From the NCBI GenBank assembly GCA_037043015.1, contig CM073321.1, positions 5,538,001-5,602,000 of the forward strand: a stretch of DNA of 64,000 nt, in the 5' to 3' direction. The notes under the pieces were generated by a model. That model ran no database searches. It was given only the letters and a program-made list of their open reading frames with translations, and had not been told where the DNA came from. Origin of the DNA: Bryum argenteum. Taxonomy: Eukaryota > Streptophyta > Bryopsida > Bryales > Bryaceae. How positions within the stretch are numbered: the first letter of the stretch is position 1; each line of letters opens with the position of its first letter. Position numbers and translations under genes: made by a program. Positions 11,084-23,940 of this stretch are shown here, piece by piece.

Positions 11084-12647
11084 TTGGTCACGGGGCGAGT
11101 GGCTCGGTGGATCATGATACTCCTCGAATACGACTTCGAAGTGGTATACGTCCCCGGGAAGCGACACATCGTGGCAGACTACTTGTCCAGGGACACCAAC
11201 GCCACGGCAGAAGGAATAGATGACTCCTTCAACGAGGCTTATGTACAAGCCACGCAAATTGCCACGGACACCAAGGAGCACGGGGACGACTGGAGGGCCG
11301 ATATCATTAGATATCTCACCACGGGCAACACTCCCGTGGACATAACGGGGACACGCAGGGTCAGCTTCGTGCAGACAACACTCCCTTACACCGTGGTCCA
11401 TGGGAAATTATACAAACGGGGGCCGGATCAAGAGATCCGGCTATGCGTCTCCACCGAATGAAAGCAATGAGAGATCATCAGACATCTCCACGATGGACTC
11501 GCAGGAGGCCACCAGGGCCCTGACACCACGGTAAAAAAGATTCTCTCCGCCAAGTACTGGTGGCCAACGCTCCACAAAGACGTGATTGCCCATGTCAAAA
11601 ATTGCCACGCCTGTCAAATTTCCACAACAAATTTTCAAAGACCAAGGCAAAGTACCAATGAAGGCCATACCTCCCCCAGGGACCATTTCAACGGTGGGGT
11701 TGGATTTCGTGGGACCAATCAAACCGATTCACGCCAGGTACAAGTACATCCTCGTGGCCACGGACTACACTACGTGTGGGTAGAGGCCAAGCCTCTGCGG
11801 ACCAACACCGCCGTCGTCGCGTACCTCGTTCATTTACGAAAACATAATTACAAGGTTTGGATGCCCCCTGGAGATAGTATCAGACCAAGGCACGCATTTC
11901 GTGAATACCGTCATACAGGACCTCTTCGATAACCACGTTATCAAACATCGCACCAGCACAGTGTATTACCCTCAGGGAAATGGGCAGGCAGAGTCGACAA
12001 ACAAGACAATAATTAATATCTTTGAAAAGATTTGTGCACGCAAATCAAAGTGGATCGGGATGATTGTCTACTACCGCCGCTCTGGCTTACCGTGTCGCCC
12101 GTCAAAACCGCCACAAATGCCAGCCCGTTTGAAATGGTTTACGGTACTCAACCCCTGCTTCCCACGGAGTACATCGTACCAACGTTCCAAACACTACAGC
12201 CGAGGGATTACACCCCCCACAGGGTGCTGGCAGCCCGCATCAACGACCTACACCACCTCGAAGAAATTAGAACCCTGGCTACATCGCACATACATCACAA
12301 ATGCAGACCCGACGGCCCGCCATTTCCGAGGAATGCGGCCTCCACGGGTGTTTCAAAAGGGTGACCAAGTACTTTGGTGCCCCGAGACCCCAAACTCAAA
12401 CGGTCTAAATTTGAGTCGATATGGCATGGCCCATATACGGTGCAGATTGGTTCTACCTAACAATACCGTACTCCTCGTCAACAAAGACGAACTACGACCG
12501 CCACGCCACGATAGTCAACGCCACAAAATCGAAACAATACTACACTCTGACACCACAACCCAGGATGCCCCTAAGCCTACGGGATATTCACACCACGTTG
12601 GCATCCGAGGCACGGGACATGGAAGAAAACCACATGGATCTAGCTAA
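11084..12647 (+). pseudogene. pol (INT): Retrotransposon integrase (frameshifted)
   Basis: The tail of RNase H reads YVPGKRHIVADYLSR (about 11145). The integrase HHCC zinc finger follows near 11475-11620 (HLHDGLAGGHQG, then CHACQ). The catalytic core has GLDFVGPI (first Asp, about 11700) and VSDQGTHFVN (second Asp, about 11880). YYPQGNGQAESTNK, with the catalytic Glu, lies near 11960-12000. A stop at 11459-11461 and several frame changes interrupt it. C-terminal sequence runs to about 12600 without a recognisable chromodomain, which argues against the chromovirus branch. Confidence 0.88.
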
Positions 12648-15600
12648 CAAACGGACACAGGCCACGCCAGCCGAGGGCACACAACTCGGGTCACCAAACA
12701 CCCAAGGCATCACGCCAAGCCAGGCAAAAACCCCGGGGAATGAACATAGGCGGACACGTACAGGACCTGCGGAAGACACACACACCCACAACACCGAGGA
12801 ATGGATCCGGGGGCACGGAGGAATCACAATCCAAAAGCACAAAACCAGTCCATGGGACTTAGCTGCAAAAGCGACCTCCCCTACCGAGGCCATACCCATG
12901 CACATCCCATGTGCATACATAAGCCACATCCATGTCATCCAGGGCCCAAACACAAGACGTCCCAATCATGAATCTACTCCCGAGGAATGCCACATCAACA
13001 CCATAATTACCCCCCAAGTTCCGCCCGAGGCATCATCACCAGATTCTACCCCCGAGACACCATCACTCTATTCTATAAAGGCGGACACCGCCGCCACTGG
13101 ACGAGCCATCATTACCACTACTCTCCCACCGCGCGCATCGGTGCAAACTCAAATAGTGCGGACTTCCCGGGAGAACTCTCTTTTTGCAACATCAGCTCAC
13201 TTTCGTGCGCATTGCTTTTCGCGTCTTTTGCTCTCTCTACCCATCCTTGCTCCCGATTCGGACCCCTTGCGGTGTTAGCGACCATGGCGCGCGGTGCCCC
13301 CCGAGCGGAAGCCACCGTACGTCCCACGGCGGATCGCGGAGTGGAAGAAGTACCCGACGTTGAATGGCTCACCGAGGCGGGATTGTTGCGATCGCAAACC
13401 ACCTCCGTGAGAATATTGACCTCGGACGATGCGGGGCATTTATCGCCTCAATGAGGAGCGGCGGCGGGAGGATCCTAACAACACCGAGGTGGCGGGGTCG
13501 TGGAAGGGGTCCTCGTTGGGTACTCCCGAGGTACCTCCACCAATTCTTCGGTTGGGATGGCACGGGGTCACTAGTCGGTCACCGCACAAAGAGCCAGCCT
13601 CACACGATCCGACACCACGGTTTACACCCACGGGTACCCTGTCCGAGGAGGAGGCAAGTTCGACGTTCGATATCACACGGAACAATCCAAACATGCCCGA
13701 CCCGTGGTTTGGCGTAAATCCGTGGCATACTCGGCCAAGTATTTTTTCGAATGACCGCAATGCGGTGCATCCGGATCAAATTGCATTGTGTGTCATGGCG
13801 GGCCGCGGCGAAAAGATTAATCGGGTCGGCTCGTGGACGGAATGCGGTGAATCAAATCCAAGGGCATGTCCAGAGGCGACTACGAGAGCCCCATCGCCCC
13901 ATTTTTGACACGCTTTATCGGCCATTTCTTGATTACCACCGGGTAAACCATCACCCCCGGGCCATGGGCACCTTCCTTGATGTACAGCGCGAGGTGGCGT
14001 AATCCCAAAGACCAAAACACCACGCCAACCCACCGTGGAAAGCGGCCACGCACCGAGGAGGAGGGGACAACGGGAGGAGGCGGCCCCATGGAGATCGCCC
14101 GATCGTCCACGACCACGGAGTTCGGCCCCGCGCCAAGGAGTTCGAGGCCCAAAACGCACAATGGAGACTTGTATGGAAGAGATCTTTGCACTTCCTTCAC
14201 AAATGGCGAGAGCAACAAGCAGAGACCCTCGGCCAAGTACAAAGATCGGGAGACTCGGCATAAGCGCCATACGGCACACCGATGCGAGACAATCCAGCCA
14301 CGGCTCGTAAGTCCATGGAGGAGTACAAGCTGGAGGTCCAGCTCCACACCAGCCAACTCCAAGGACAGATAACTTCCCTGCAGAACCAACTCGATGCACG
14401 GGATCTAGAACTCCGGGCAACCACGGAAAGGTCCCGCACTTTCGAGGACCAAAGCACCAGGGACAGGGAGAGAATTGAGCGGCTAGACCGCCAAACTGCC
14501 GAACTCCTCGCCAAATGCAAGACATTGTCAGAGGAGTTGGCCCTCAAAGCCACGACCCCCTTCTCCAATGCCACGGACATGGACACGGTGCAGCAGCACC
14601 GCCAGGAGGTGGAAAACGCCCGGGAGAACTTCGAAGCCAACAAGGTGGCTTGGACGAATCACGCGGCTAGAATTCTTGCCACCACAGCATACCACATGCT
14701 GCGATCGGAACCACACACATCGGAAGAACCCCCCGTAGCATTCCTTGATCAATGCACAGGTGATGCATTAATCGCATTGGAGCTTGAGGGCTCCGACAAC
14801 ACCTGGGGCAGCCAAGGCGAACCCTTCCTCGGAGAGGATGACGAGGAGGTACAACCTCAACCCATGGAGGAACCAGAATTGACCCAGCCCCGGACATACA
14901 CCCACGAGGAGGATTATGACAACATACAGGAGGAGGGGGTCACCCACGAGCAGCCGACCCCTACACACGCCGGGGACAGGGCAATGGACACTAACTCCGG
15001 GGAAGGCATCTATCAATTCCCGACACAAATTGGAGAAGTGAGGGTGGATATACCTGAGGGGTTTACAGACCACGAACAGACGCCACACCGATCTCGCGGC
15101 AAAGACCCCTCGGCAAGCTCGCCCCCATACCACCTTCCGGTTCTCACCACCTACACAAGACGAGTCCCCGTGAGACAAAATCCGGATGGTACTTACCCAT
15201 GGCCGACTCGGGCCGAGTCCCCGGTAGCCCACTCGGACCCCCGCCCACGTTCTCCCGTTGCGAGTAATACCCTCCCGTTATCTCTCGCCAGGCACAGGCA
15301 AATCCTCCTCCCGGAGGAGGAGGAACAGGAGGGGTGGAACATGGAAGACGCGGATGAAGACGGAGACGAGGCCTCGGAGTCCATGCGATTCGTGTTGCGT
15401 TATTTCCACGAACACCGGACCTCACCGCACATTATGCCAACTCGAGACTACAGGGCGACGAAAGCCACTGCATGCAATCGGACCTTAGGGGTACGGTGTT
15501 CGATGTGTATACACATGCGCTCAATTTTCGAGGAAACCATGTCCTAATACATCGAAAGGTGGCGAGGCACTCCGTCCGACCGTACGCGGCGAAGAACCCC

Positions 15601-15860
15601 CTCGTAGCGGTCGGCAATTTCCCGGGAGCAAGCCGGACCGAGCAGGAGGCCCGCCCCCACGCGCCGCTAAGCCAGCAATTCGAGGACGAATTGCACTCGC
15701 AGGAGAGAGGGCAAAATGTTACCCGCCAACCACGGGTATCATCATCGAAGACCACGGCCACGGGAGACCAGGAATTAACGACGACCCCGGGGCTCGAGGC
15801 CAAGGACACAGGTGATCGAGGGACCACGAGGATCGAGACCGTGGACACAGCAAGATGAAG
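12648..15860 (+). pseudogene. Extra ORF of the retrotransposon (coiled-coil, acidic)
   Basis: About 3 kb between integrase and the polypurine tract. It includes a start-like MARGAPRAEATVRP at 13284, a Pro-rich stretch at 13429-13908, and a 421-codon open frame at 14282-15547. The latter has a heptad-rich coiled coil (residues ~20-130: QGQITSLQNQLDARDLELRA and DRERIERLDRQTAELLAK), then an acidic Pro/Thr-rich tail (PEEEEQEGWNMEDADEDGDE). No transmembrane segment or signal peptide is evident, so I do not call it an envelope gene. Plant Tat/Athila/Ogre elements also carry ORFs of unclear function. Several frame changes are visible at 13.4-14.3 kb. Confidence 0.6.
15701..15716 (+). other. Polypurine tract
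   Basis: AGGAGAGAGGGCAAAA directly precedes the 3' LTR, the expected plus-strand primer for reverse transcription. Confidence 0.85.
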
Positions 15861-16482
15861 TCGAAGGCAGCGCGCAAGGGATTAGGTTTTATTATAAATA
15901 AGGGTAGAATGATACAATAGCAGGTCCTTGTATTGCTAGAACAGGATGTTAGCCACGAGTGCGTACTGACGAACTTTGTAGCCTTACGGCATTCTCCAAT
16001 TCATTGCAAACACAAGACTCAGTCCAATTCTATCTTACCTCGCCTCTATCTATTTTCTACTACCCTCCTCTAATCGCGCTTTTGTCTGCGGAGGCCTTGG
16101 CACCGTGGTAGTCACTGAGTCGGAGCCGTGGTGTCTCAACTCTCACGTGGTTGTGCAGCTGCCGTCGCAAACGCCCCGCCCAAGGATCTGTCTCGCCGAA
16201 CCAGCACCGTGGCCGTGGAAGTGAGCCAAGGACGAGTCACCCCGGGAGATCAGAACCCCAGGTCTTGACCCCCTCAATCATACCTCGGCCGCTCGGGATC
16301 GCTCGCCCGACCAGATTAATCACTAGGTGATTGCGGCCCGGTCAACGACCGCCATACCCTACCCGGACCCTGGGAGTAATTGTGAGCGTCGTCTCCAAGC
16401 CCCAGGTCTTCTCCCTGTTTCCTACCTTTACCTTCCCCGTTCTCATACCTCGGGCATCTCCATACCCGTACCCCGGCTAATA
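15717..16482 (+). repeat. 3' LTR
   Basis: 766 bp, begins TGTTACCC and ends GGCTAATA, one base off the GGCTAACA end of the 5' LTR. TATA box at 15893-15900. Differences from the 5' LTR are mainly small indels. Confidence 0.95.
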
Positions 16483-16487
16483 ATTAG
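16483..16487 (+). other. Target-site duplication, right copy (ATTAG)
   Basis: ATTAG directly after the 3' LTR, matching 6664-6668. Confidence 0.95.
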
Positions 16488-16512
16488 TGAGACAATGATT
16501 TTTGTTGTTCAG

Positions 16513-16777
16513 CCGCAGAATTGAAACATCGGAAGATGTCGGGGACGATGAGAACATTGACGATGAACATACAGACAACAACGACAAGTCAGAAGATGTT
16601 AGAGTGACTCAGGTTCTGGTGCAACGTGCGAAAGCAGTGGAACGCAAACCCGGCCGTGGGAAGGTTCTAGTTCGTGTGGGTGTGAGGAAGCTTCTCACCG
16701 TGAATGAGAAGATTCGGGAGGACCATTTTTGTAATTCGCTAGTACACCATCAAAGATTTCATTGTCAGGTTTCATAG
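16513..16777 (+). CDS. Gene C, exon 2 (after the retrotransposon)
   Basis: Follows a good acceptor (TTGTTGTTCAG at 16502-16512). In phase with exon 1 it reads RRIETSEDVGDDENIDDEHT, an acidic stretch of about 30 residues, then a basic one (ERKPGRGKVLVRVGVRKLL). The frame is open to 16777. From 16695 onward it is antisense to the last exon of gene B copy 2, whose protein is conserved with copy 3, so the plus-strand frame there may be incidental. Removing the 9.8-kb element leaves an intron of about 89 bp. Function is unknown. Confidence 0.4.
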
Positions 16778-19700
16778 CGATCAGGTGTCGGTTTGAGCGT
16801 GCGCAAGCAATTACAGATGCACCTTAAAATTCAGTAGCCCACGTTAGAAATGCAAAATGTATAAACGAATTTCAAAGTAGCTGTTACGGAAACATTACCT
16901 GTACTTGCGCTCTAGTCGAAGACGATACACCCATCGTCCGTGAGACAATCCACAAAACATTGAATGAATGAGGGATCCTTCTTTCGTGAGCCTCGCCATG
17001 GCGTACCGTTCGGACAATAACGCAATGTTTCTTTGTCTGCAAAGTTACAGACGCGGTCTTCCTCATCAGGTATGATTGCCACACCCGCGTATGCGTGTGC
17101 CACTTGCTGAGTTTGGAACTTCGAAAGAAACTCCTTACGAACATAAACTTTGATATTGAAGCAGTGAGTCTGCAAACACAAGTATAGATATATTAACATA
17201 CAAGCATAGAAGGCATTAATCATGAATTGTGAAATTGGAAACTACAAACTGCCCCGTACTTCTTTTGGGTGCGGTACGGTAGGGGCCATAGGAAGAGGAT
17301 TTTATCCCCACAAGTCTCAAACACAGCGAAAACTATAAGTTACAGACTCGAAATCCAAAGTACGCTCGATTCTACGACATTTGGGATGCATCACAAGATT
17401 CGCTCCAACGTGTATCAAATGATATGCGGCAAAGAAAAGAGGCCCTCAAAGTAGTTTTTATCACACTGGTTTCAGAATGGAATTTCCGTTGGAGACACAC
17501 CCGGTACAGACACGTTCTCTGGAACGTCTGCAAAAAGAAGATCAATCCTAGGATGCTTGGGAACATATTCCATCGCCGTACACGGGTATTTGCGGTCTTT
17601 TTCAATCTGAGACACACGTAAATAATTAGATAGTGGATAATAGATATACATGTACAAAATGTAAGTAAGGATATTATAAATGAGAATTGTACGAAATAGT
17701 ACCTTTTTGATGTGTTGGACGATATCGAGAATTTGCGAATCCCAGTTTCCAGTCTTCAACGATTGATGATCCAAATCTCCAATGTTCCCCTTCTCGAGAT
17801 ATATAGGCAGAGTGACTGATATTTTTGACGACGTGCGCCTATCAATGTGTTTGGGTTTTGGAACAGGGTGTTTGGCAAATTTGGGCTGACTGAGGCAACG
17901 AGGAGACTGCGGAGAGTTGTGGTCAACGGGAAAGGACACATGAGGGGATGTCGCATTCGTAAGTCCACCTCCGAAAACCAGAGTCAGTCGTGCACTGCGT
18001 CTAACGACATTGACTGTCGCACCATGTGAAGTTTGAGTAAGATCAAGGTCCTCGGGACCTTCATTGTCGAGTTGGAGAGGAGCGATTTCTCCGCATCGTG
18101 TACAGGGTCCGCAACAGCCTTGCGTCGCTTCTTGTTTGCTCGAGCTTTAGGCAGTGCAGCCGGAGAAGATGGTAGAGAGCATGAGACAGGTGTGCTTGGT
18201 CGAATCGAGACGTCGTTGTCGTCATCATCATTGATCCCTATAGGTGTATCGCCAGCTACAAGTGCACCGAGGTTTCGAATAAGTTCTTTCTCCTCCTTGT
18301 GCACAAAGTTATTCTGACACTCAAGAAACTAACCCCGATTCATCAATTGTGAGTTAGTAAATTGCCGCTGTTGATCTTCGGAGAAGATGCTGAAGGGATC
18401 GTTTGTGACTGCAACGTCTTCCAACTCCAAAGAAATGGACCATGAAGCTAATGTTCCTTTGGCAACAAGCTCTTACTTTAAGTACCTACAAATAGAAAAG
18501 CATATTAGCACAATGGAATTGAATATATAAAACAAAACTAGTTAGTAGAGAATAGCTAACGGTTGGCATTCCGGAGTAACAGTCGTTTGATAGTGACTTT
18601 TCCACCCCCAATCTTATGAATATCTGTGCCTTTGATGAACTTTGGGCTGGCATTTGGAGCACGGTAGTTGGCGAATGCCTTCTCCCACTATAGCAACCTC
18701 CACTTCTCGACATATGCGGATGGCTTTAGGATGGCGTCAGACCACTGAATGTTGAGAATCTCTTTCTCGATAAGCTTCTCCATTTTACTTTCAAAAGATT
18801 TCTCCAACTGCACATACATAGAACACGTTTTAAAATATATTACTCAAATGGCATGACTAATGTAAACACATAAGTGGGGACCAAATTACATGTGCCCATA
18901 GAGAAGCACGATGGAGAAATGTAATCAAACTTTTATCCTTCATAGGGCGGTCCTCTGGGAAGTGGACTGATCATCGAATATCGTTTGGTGCGTTCCACCA
19001 TTGCAACCACTTTCTCTTGAATTCAAAGCGGACATTGGTAGTGGCTACCATGTGCAAGCGATTGATTGTCATATCCGGTTTGAGGTTTTGGCTGTAGTGT
19101 GAATAAATTTGCACAGGATACAGATTGAAAGAACGGAATTTAATTTTGGAAACTAGTAATATATAGGCGCAAAAGAAATCTTAAAAAAGTGTCATACACT
19201 CGTCTTTTGGGAATACTCTCCCAAGTTTCTAATTCGCCACTGCGACCTACTTGTCAAAAATTTTGCCACGGATTGCTTTGAATTTTGCTTTGATGGCATT
19301 ATCCATGGCACTCGATACTCCCGGCCCCGTTTGCTTATCTTTCGAGACAGTAGCATAGTAAGCAGTCGGCATCGTCGGATGCTTTGGCTAACGTCCTCTG
19401 TACAAAAAAGAACTAAGAATAAGAAGATGTGAAAAATTATATATTATGTACAAGAGACAAGCACATGTAACGAGAAATTACCGTATATAGAAATTTAACG
19501 AAGACCTCTATAGTGACTGGTTACCAAGTTTCTTTTTTTGTCTTGGCGTTCTTGCAAATTTTGAAGTCCTCCAGAGTAATGAGATCTTTGAAATCATGCA
19601 GTTTCAGCATACCGAACGTCCTCATGCGTTGCAGTTTAGCACATAGGCTATCCTCAACATGGTCATGTTCCGTAGACCTACAGAGCGGAATCAGAAATTA

Positions 19701-20567
19701 GGAACTTCTAGCAAGATAGAATATAGAATAAATTGTATTTGAGAAAAGTAATATTTACTTACCAATTGATGTCATTCATAGCGTCAAGGAGTAGATTGCT
19801 CTCCTCGTGAGCATCAAGTATGATACAATCGAGCGAGATGTGCCACGAAGCATCCATCTTGTGGTACCTTTCGATGTGCTGCATCCATGCCGTAACACGA
19901 TGGACATAGAAGTACTTGTCAATGAGATGATGGAGATCTGGATCCGACCGCAACGTCTTGTTGAACTTGTCATTAGCCTCTCTCCAAAGTGTATCCGTCC
20001 ACACAGCATCTCCGGAGTCAACCAATTTTTTTCTGCCTTTCTTATCGAAAGGAGATACGTACAAAACACAATCACCTTCGCGATAACCCTTGTTGAACTC
20101 GTCCTATAGTTTTTGTACGTCTTGTTCTGAGATGGGTCGAACTTTTGGATAACAAACAAGGCGACACAATGAAATCATCATGCGAGATTTCTTAATAGGT
20201 TTATAACGCAACTTGTTTATGATGGCGATTGAATCACTCTTGTGAATCAATTGCATCTCGTTTGCACTCTAGTCTCGGTCTTTGTTTTGGAGATGAGGGG
20301 GCATGTGGACAATACCGACGTTGACACCTCCAGGCAATGAAGGTTCCTCATATCCGAAAGGGACTCCTTTTCATCACCGCGTTGAATTGTTTGCCAAAGA
20401 TTCTTAGGTTCAGAAGGACTATTATGTGGAACAACATTGTGTATGCCTTGAACCCTTTGTTGTTGTGGAAGAATCATGTCATCAGCAATGATGATATCAT
20501 TTCGATCGAAAACAGGAGCTTGGACATCCTGAACGGCTTTTAGGGAAGAGGCGTGTGATATATTCAT
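16695..20567 (-). pseudogene. Gene B copy 2: ParB-like/amino-methyltransferase-like protein
   Basis: Reads from ATG at 20567 (MNISHASS, matching MTISEIQS in copy 3) down to the stop at 16695, with the same exon order as copy 3. Conserved blocks include MYVSPFDKKGRKK, TAWMQHIERYHKMD, KQTGPGVSSAMDNAIKA, QWSDAILKPSAYVEKWRLL, GVAIIPDEED, KDPSFIQCFVDCL and ASVIACARSNRHLIA. Damage: a one-base deletion near 20345, a 12-base deletion that removes YEGN of the ParB-like motif (about 19890-19900), an in-frame TAG after WRLL, and TGG-to-TAG in FDWS (about 16930). It keeps one intron (about 19397-19482) that copy 3 lacks. Convergent with gene C. A pseudogene. Confidence 0.85.
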
Positions 20568-21344
20568 TTGGAACAAAATAAAACGGAATACAACACCTCA
20601 CCTAAATAATAAGAATATGTCAAGAAGAACATAAAATATGAATCAAAACATGAAATTATTCTATAAGGAAGAGAAATAATAAAAGTATCATATAATCTTG
20701 ACTAGAATCTATTTCAATATACACTTTGCTGCAAGTTGTGGAGAACGTCGTGGTGCCATTTTGTCTAATGCCTTTGCTTCAAGACGACAAGCTTTTTCCT
20801 AGACGTAATAGTTTTGCATGTAAACCGTTCGTGCAACCCAATCAACGTCATCACCTGAAGTGTGACGGGCAAGGGAGGCAGTAGAGGAGATTACTAGACC
20901 CTCTGACAATGCTAAACCTAAACGCCGAGACTCCACTACTTTCTGGACACGGACTCTCATTTCAGATAAGCCGCTATCAGCATCCAATTCCTCATCTTCT
21001 ACAACTCCGACCTTAAAAGGATCCCGCAATGCAACTAGAAGGCGTTAGTAAAACAAATATCAACTAACATATAAAAGCAACAACACCAACACATCTTCGA
21101 AAAAAATTAAAAGGACTTTGCCATGATATCAACGACATATTACAATGAACAGAACTAATTGTTAAATTTAAACTTTAGATTGAAAAAATTCAGAATTGCA
21201 CCCTTCTAACTACTCATGTAAACTCTCTCGTAAAAGGGTTCTTAAAAAGTCCAACCTTCAACATATATGTACAAAAACAACATTAAAAATATAATAGAAA
21301 ATCCTATGGCATTTACATATCAATCAATCGCATCATGCCAAATA

Positions 21345-22745
21345 TATTGCCAGCCTTCACGCACAAATGCAGGAAAGAAGATCACATCAGGTGACAAAAA
21401 ATTTAACAAAAATAAAAAATCCGGCCCCTTGAACTCAGTCTTGCGTCGACGCAAGTCTAATGCCACTCCCAGCATTCAATGAACAAGGCCTCATCACCGC
21501 CACCCTCCGGCCTCAACAGCTTGTCAGATCAACAAGAACTCACACAGAACGGCATGGGGACGGCCAGCTTCGCGGCTTCATCAGCCGGCCAAAACGGCTT
21601 CAACTAGACGCCCATCAAGAACAAACGACTGAAAGAAGATCACGGAGGACTTCACCACCTCACGTTACAATTTTTTTTTTTTAAAAAATCATGAATTCAG
21701 CCCCGTGAACTCAGTCTTGGGTCGACGCAAGTTTGATGCCACTCCTAGCATTTGATGATCACGGCCTCAACATCGCCACCCTCCGGCTTCAACAACTTGC
21801 CAGAACGGCATGTTCAGGACGCCCATCACGCACAAAATGCAGGAAAGAAGATCACGAAGGCCTTCACCACATTGGTTGACAAAAAAAATTTTAACAAAAA
21901 TAAAAAATTTGGCCCCCTAAACTCAGTCTTGCGTTGATGCAAGTCTGATGCCACTCCTAGCATTCGATGAACAGGGCCTCATCATTGCCATTCTCCGGCT
22001 TCAACAGCTTGCCAGATCAACATGGACTCACACAAAAAGGCATGAGGACGGCCAGCTTCTCGGCTTTATCAGCAGGCCAAAACGGCTTCAACCATACGTC
22101 CATCAAGCACAAATGACGGGAAGATCACGGAGGACTTGACCACCTCCAAGACAATTTTTTTTTTTTAAAACTCAAACTTCCGGCCATTTGAACTCACTCT
22201 TGCGTCGACATTCAATAAACAGGGCATCAACACCGCAACCCATTCGGCAGGACCCAGATCAACATCAATTTACTGAGCACGGCACGATTACTGCCAGCAT
22301 CCCGGCTTCAACAGCTTGCGAGAACAGCATGCACGGGACGCCCATCACGCACAAATGTAGGAAAGAAGATCACGGAGGCCTTGACCTCATCAGGTGACAA
22401 ATTGATCAAAAAAAATCAAACATTCGGCCCCCATGAACAGGGCATCAACACCACCACCCTCCGCCTTCAACAGAACTCAGATCTACATCAATTCACAATG
22501 AACGGCATGGGAACCGCCAACATCCCGGCTTCAACAGCTTGCCTGAATGGCCATCAAGCACAAATGCAGGAAAGAAGATCAAAAACGACATCAATACTGC
22601 GAGCTTCTTGGCTTCACCAGGACCCAGATCAACATCAATTCACAGAGGGACCGCATTGGGACCGCCACCTTCTCCGCTTCAACGGCCAGCCAAACAACTT
22701 CAACACGACGCCCATCAAGCAAAACTGACGCAATCGTGGCAGTGA
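21345..22745. repeat. Tandem array in intron 3 of gene A copy 2
   Basis: About five to six degenerate units of roughly 210-275 bp. Recurrent landmarks are CGTCGACGCAAGT (about 21446, 21719, and 21932 as a variant), GGCATCAACACCGC, TTCAACAGCTTGC and AAGAAGATCACGGAGG. Plus-strand ORFs in it are by-products. It occupies the intron between the SAELEQFY and DADSGLSE exons, the same intron that carries the 4.9-kb array in copy 3, yet the unit sequences look unrelated. Confidence 0.8.
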
Positions 22746-22984
22746 ATTTTTGATGAATACAACAGGGACTTTTCAGTAATTACAACAGGGAATTTTTGAT
22801 GAATACAACGAACAAAGTCTTACCGTAGAATTATACACCTTAAACCCCGCTGAGTAGAATTGCTCTAGCTCCGCACGTGATTTGAGTAGTTCTCCAAGAG
22901 CATACCGGTGAACTCTGTAGAAGTCGGAAAAGAAGCTAGATTCTGAATCCGTACTCACATTTCGTAAATCGAGTTAAAGAGTCA

Positions 22985-23940
22985 CCCCATCGCATCGCAC
23001 TTCCACCTCTTTCTGTAATGCGTTCTCCATCTCCTCTTCCTCTGAAGTCGTTGCTTTTTTCTGCAATGTGTACTAGAAATTGTTGAAGTAAATCAAGATT
23101 TTCTAAAATACTTTTCGCTCCCAGACAAATGTTATTTCTTTCATTTTCTTCCATTCTATTCTCAAGAAGCATCTCTGAATGTCAGTGCAACTTTTTGACT
23201 CTTCTCCGAAATAACTAGCTGCCGAGCATGAGGAGAATGCTTGCAGCCTTCAGGTTTAGGTTCTGCTTTTCTCGGGGAGGACCAGGCCACGATGGAGAGT
23301 TGATGGAGGCCGGAGGGACTCCAGAGCCCGCCGCAAACCAACACCTATTGCCCGCCTATCACCTGCTTGACAGAGCGGGCCTGCTCAACAGCTCTCGCCC
23401 GCCCGACCTGCCTGTGGTGCGCACATGGTCGGCTGCCAATGGCCGGTGCCGGTGGACAACTGGTCAAGGCTGAGGCGGTGATAATCCCCATGCAATCAAT
23501 ACTTCCTAAAAAAGCCGGTGACTGCGGACCTAGTGCGATCCCAATTCCTATGCATTTTGGGAAAAAAAAATATCTATATTGTTAACCGTTAAGTGAATTG
23601 CATTTATTGAGGAAGACTTAAAGTAATTATATTCTTATTGCCTCAGGAACATGTCATGTGTCTTTTGCGGGTGAGTTTAACGGGTATTGCAAATCGCATT
23701 CCAGATGATGAATAGAATCTAACAGGTCCCGCAGATCAAATTTCGCATATCAGATTTTAAGAATTGCTATGCAACATATCAATCAAATTGTAAACTCAAT
23801 GACAAACATATCTTTCTTAATGTATAAATTCTAAATCCAATTTCCTAGGTGCATACAGTATTAAAAAATTGTAGCGTCTACACTAAGGAGGTGAAGGCTA
23901 AGATATGCACGGTTTCATTTATGACACTTAGGAAATAGGA
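22985..23940. other. Intronic/unassigned sequence in gene A copy 2
   Basis: Lies between exons 2 and 3 of gene A copy 2. A GC-rich patch at about 23220-23480 has an 81-codon plus-strand frame without motifs. The rest is AT-rich. I see no RNA gene or element ends. Confidence 0.4.

Larger units (their letters stand above)
6669..16482 (+). mobile_element. Complete Ty3/gypsy LTR retrotransposon (9.8 kb)
   Basis: Bounded by two LTRs (6669-7428 and 15717-16482) beginning TGTTACCC and ending GGCTAACA (GGCTAATA at the 3' end), with the 5-bp duplication ATTAG. Order inside: putative primer site, gag with a zinc-knuckle remnant, aspartic protease, reverse transcriptase, RNase H, integrase, a long extra ORF, a polypurine tract. 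RT/RH before integrase is the gypsy order. The polyprotein is split across frames by many small frameshifts, so the copy looks inactive. It inserted into the intron of gene C in the same orientation. The extra ORF after integrase resembles the layout of Tat/Athila-type plant elements; that assignment is inference. Confidence 0.95.

Noticed and set aside
12648-15700. Envelope gene of the retrotransposon
   Set aside because: No signal peptide or transmembrane segment in the readable frames; coiled-coil and acidic composition only.
16695-16777. Gene C exon 2 beyond 16695
   Set aside because: The minus strand here encodes the conserved last exon of gene B copy 2 (RHLIA...EIFDG), which is better supported than the plus frame.
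21345-22745. Plus-strand ORFs of 60-115 codons
   Set aside because: By-products of the direct repeats within an intron of the minus-strand gene A copy 2.
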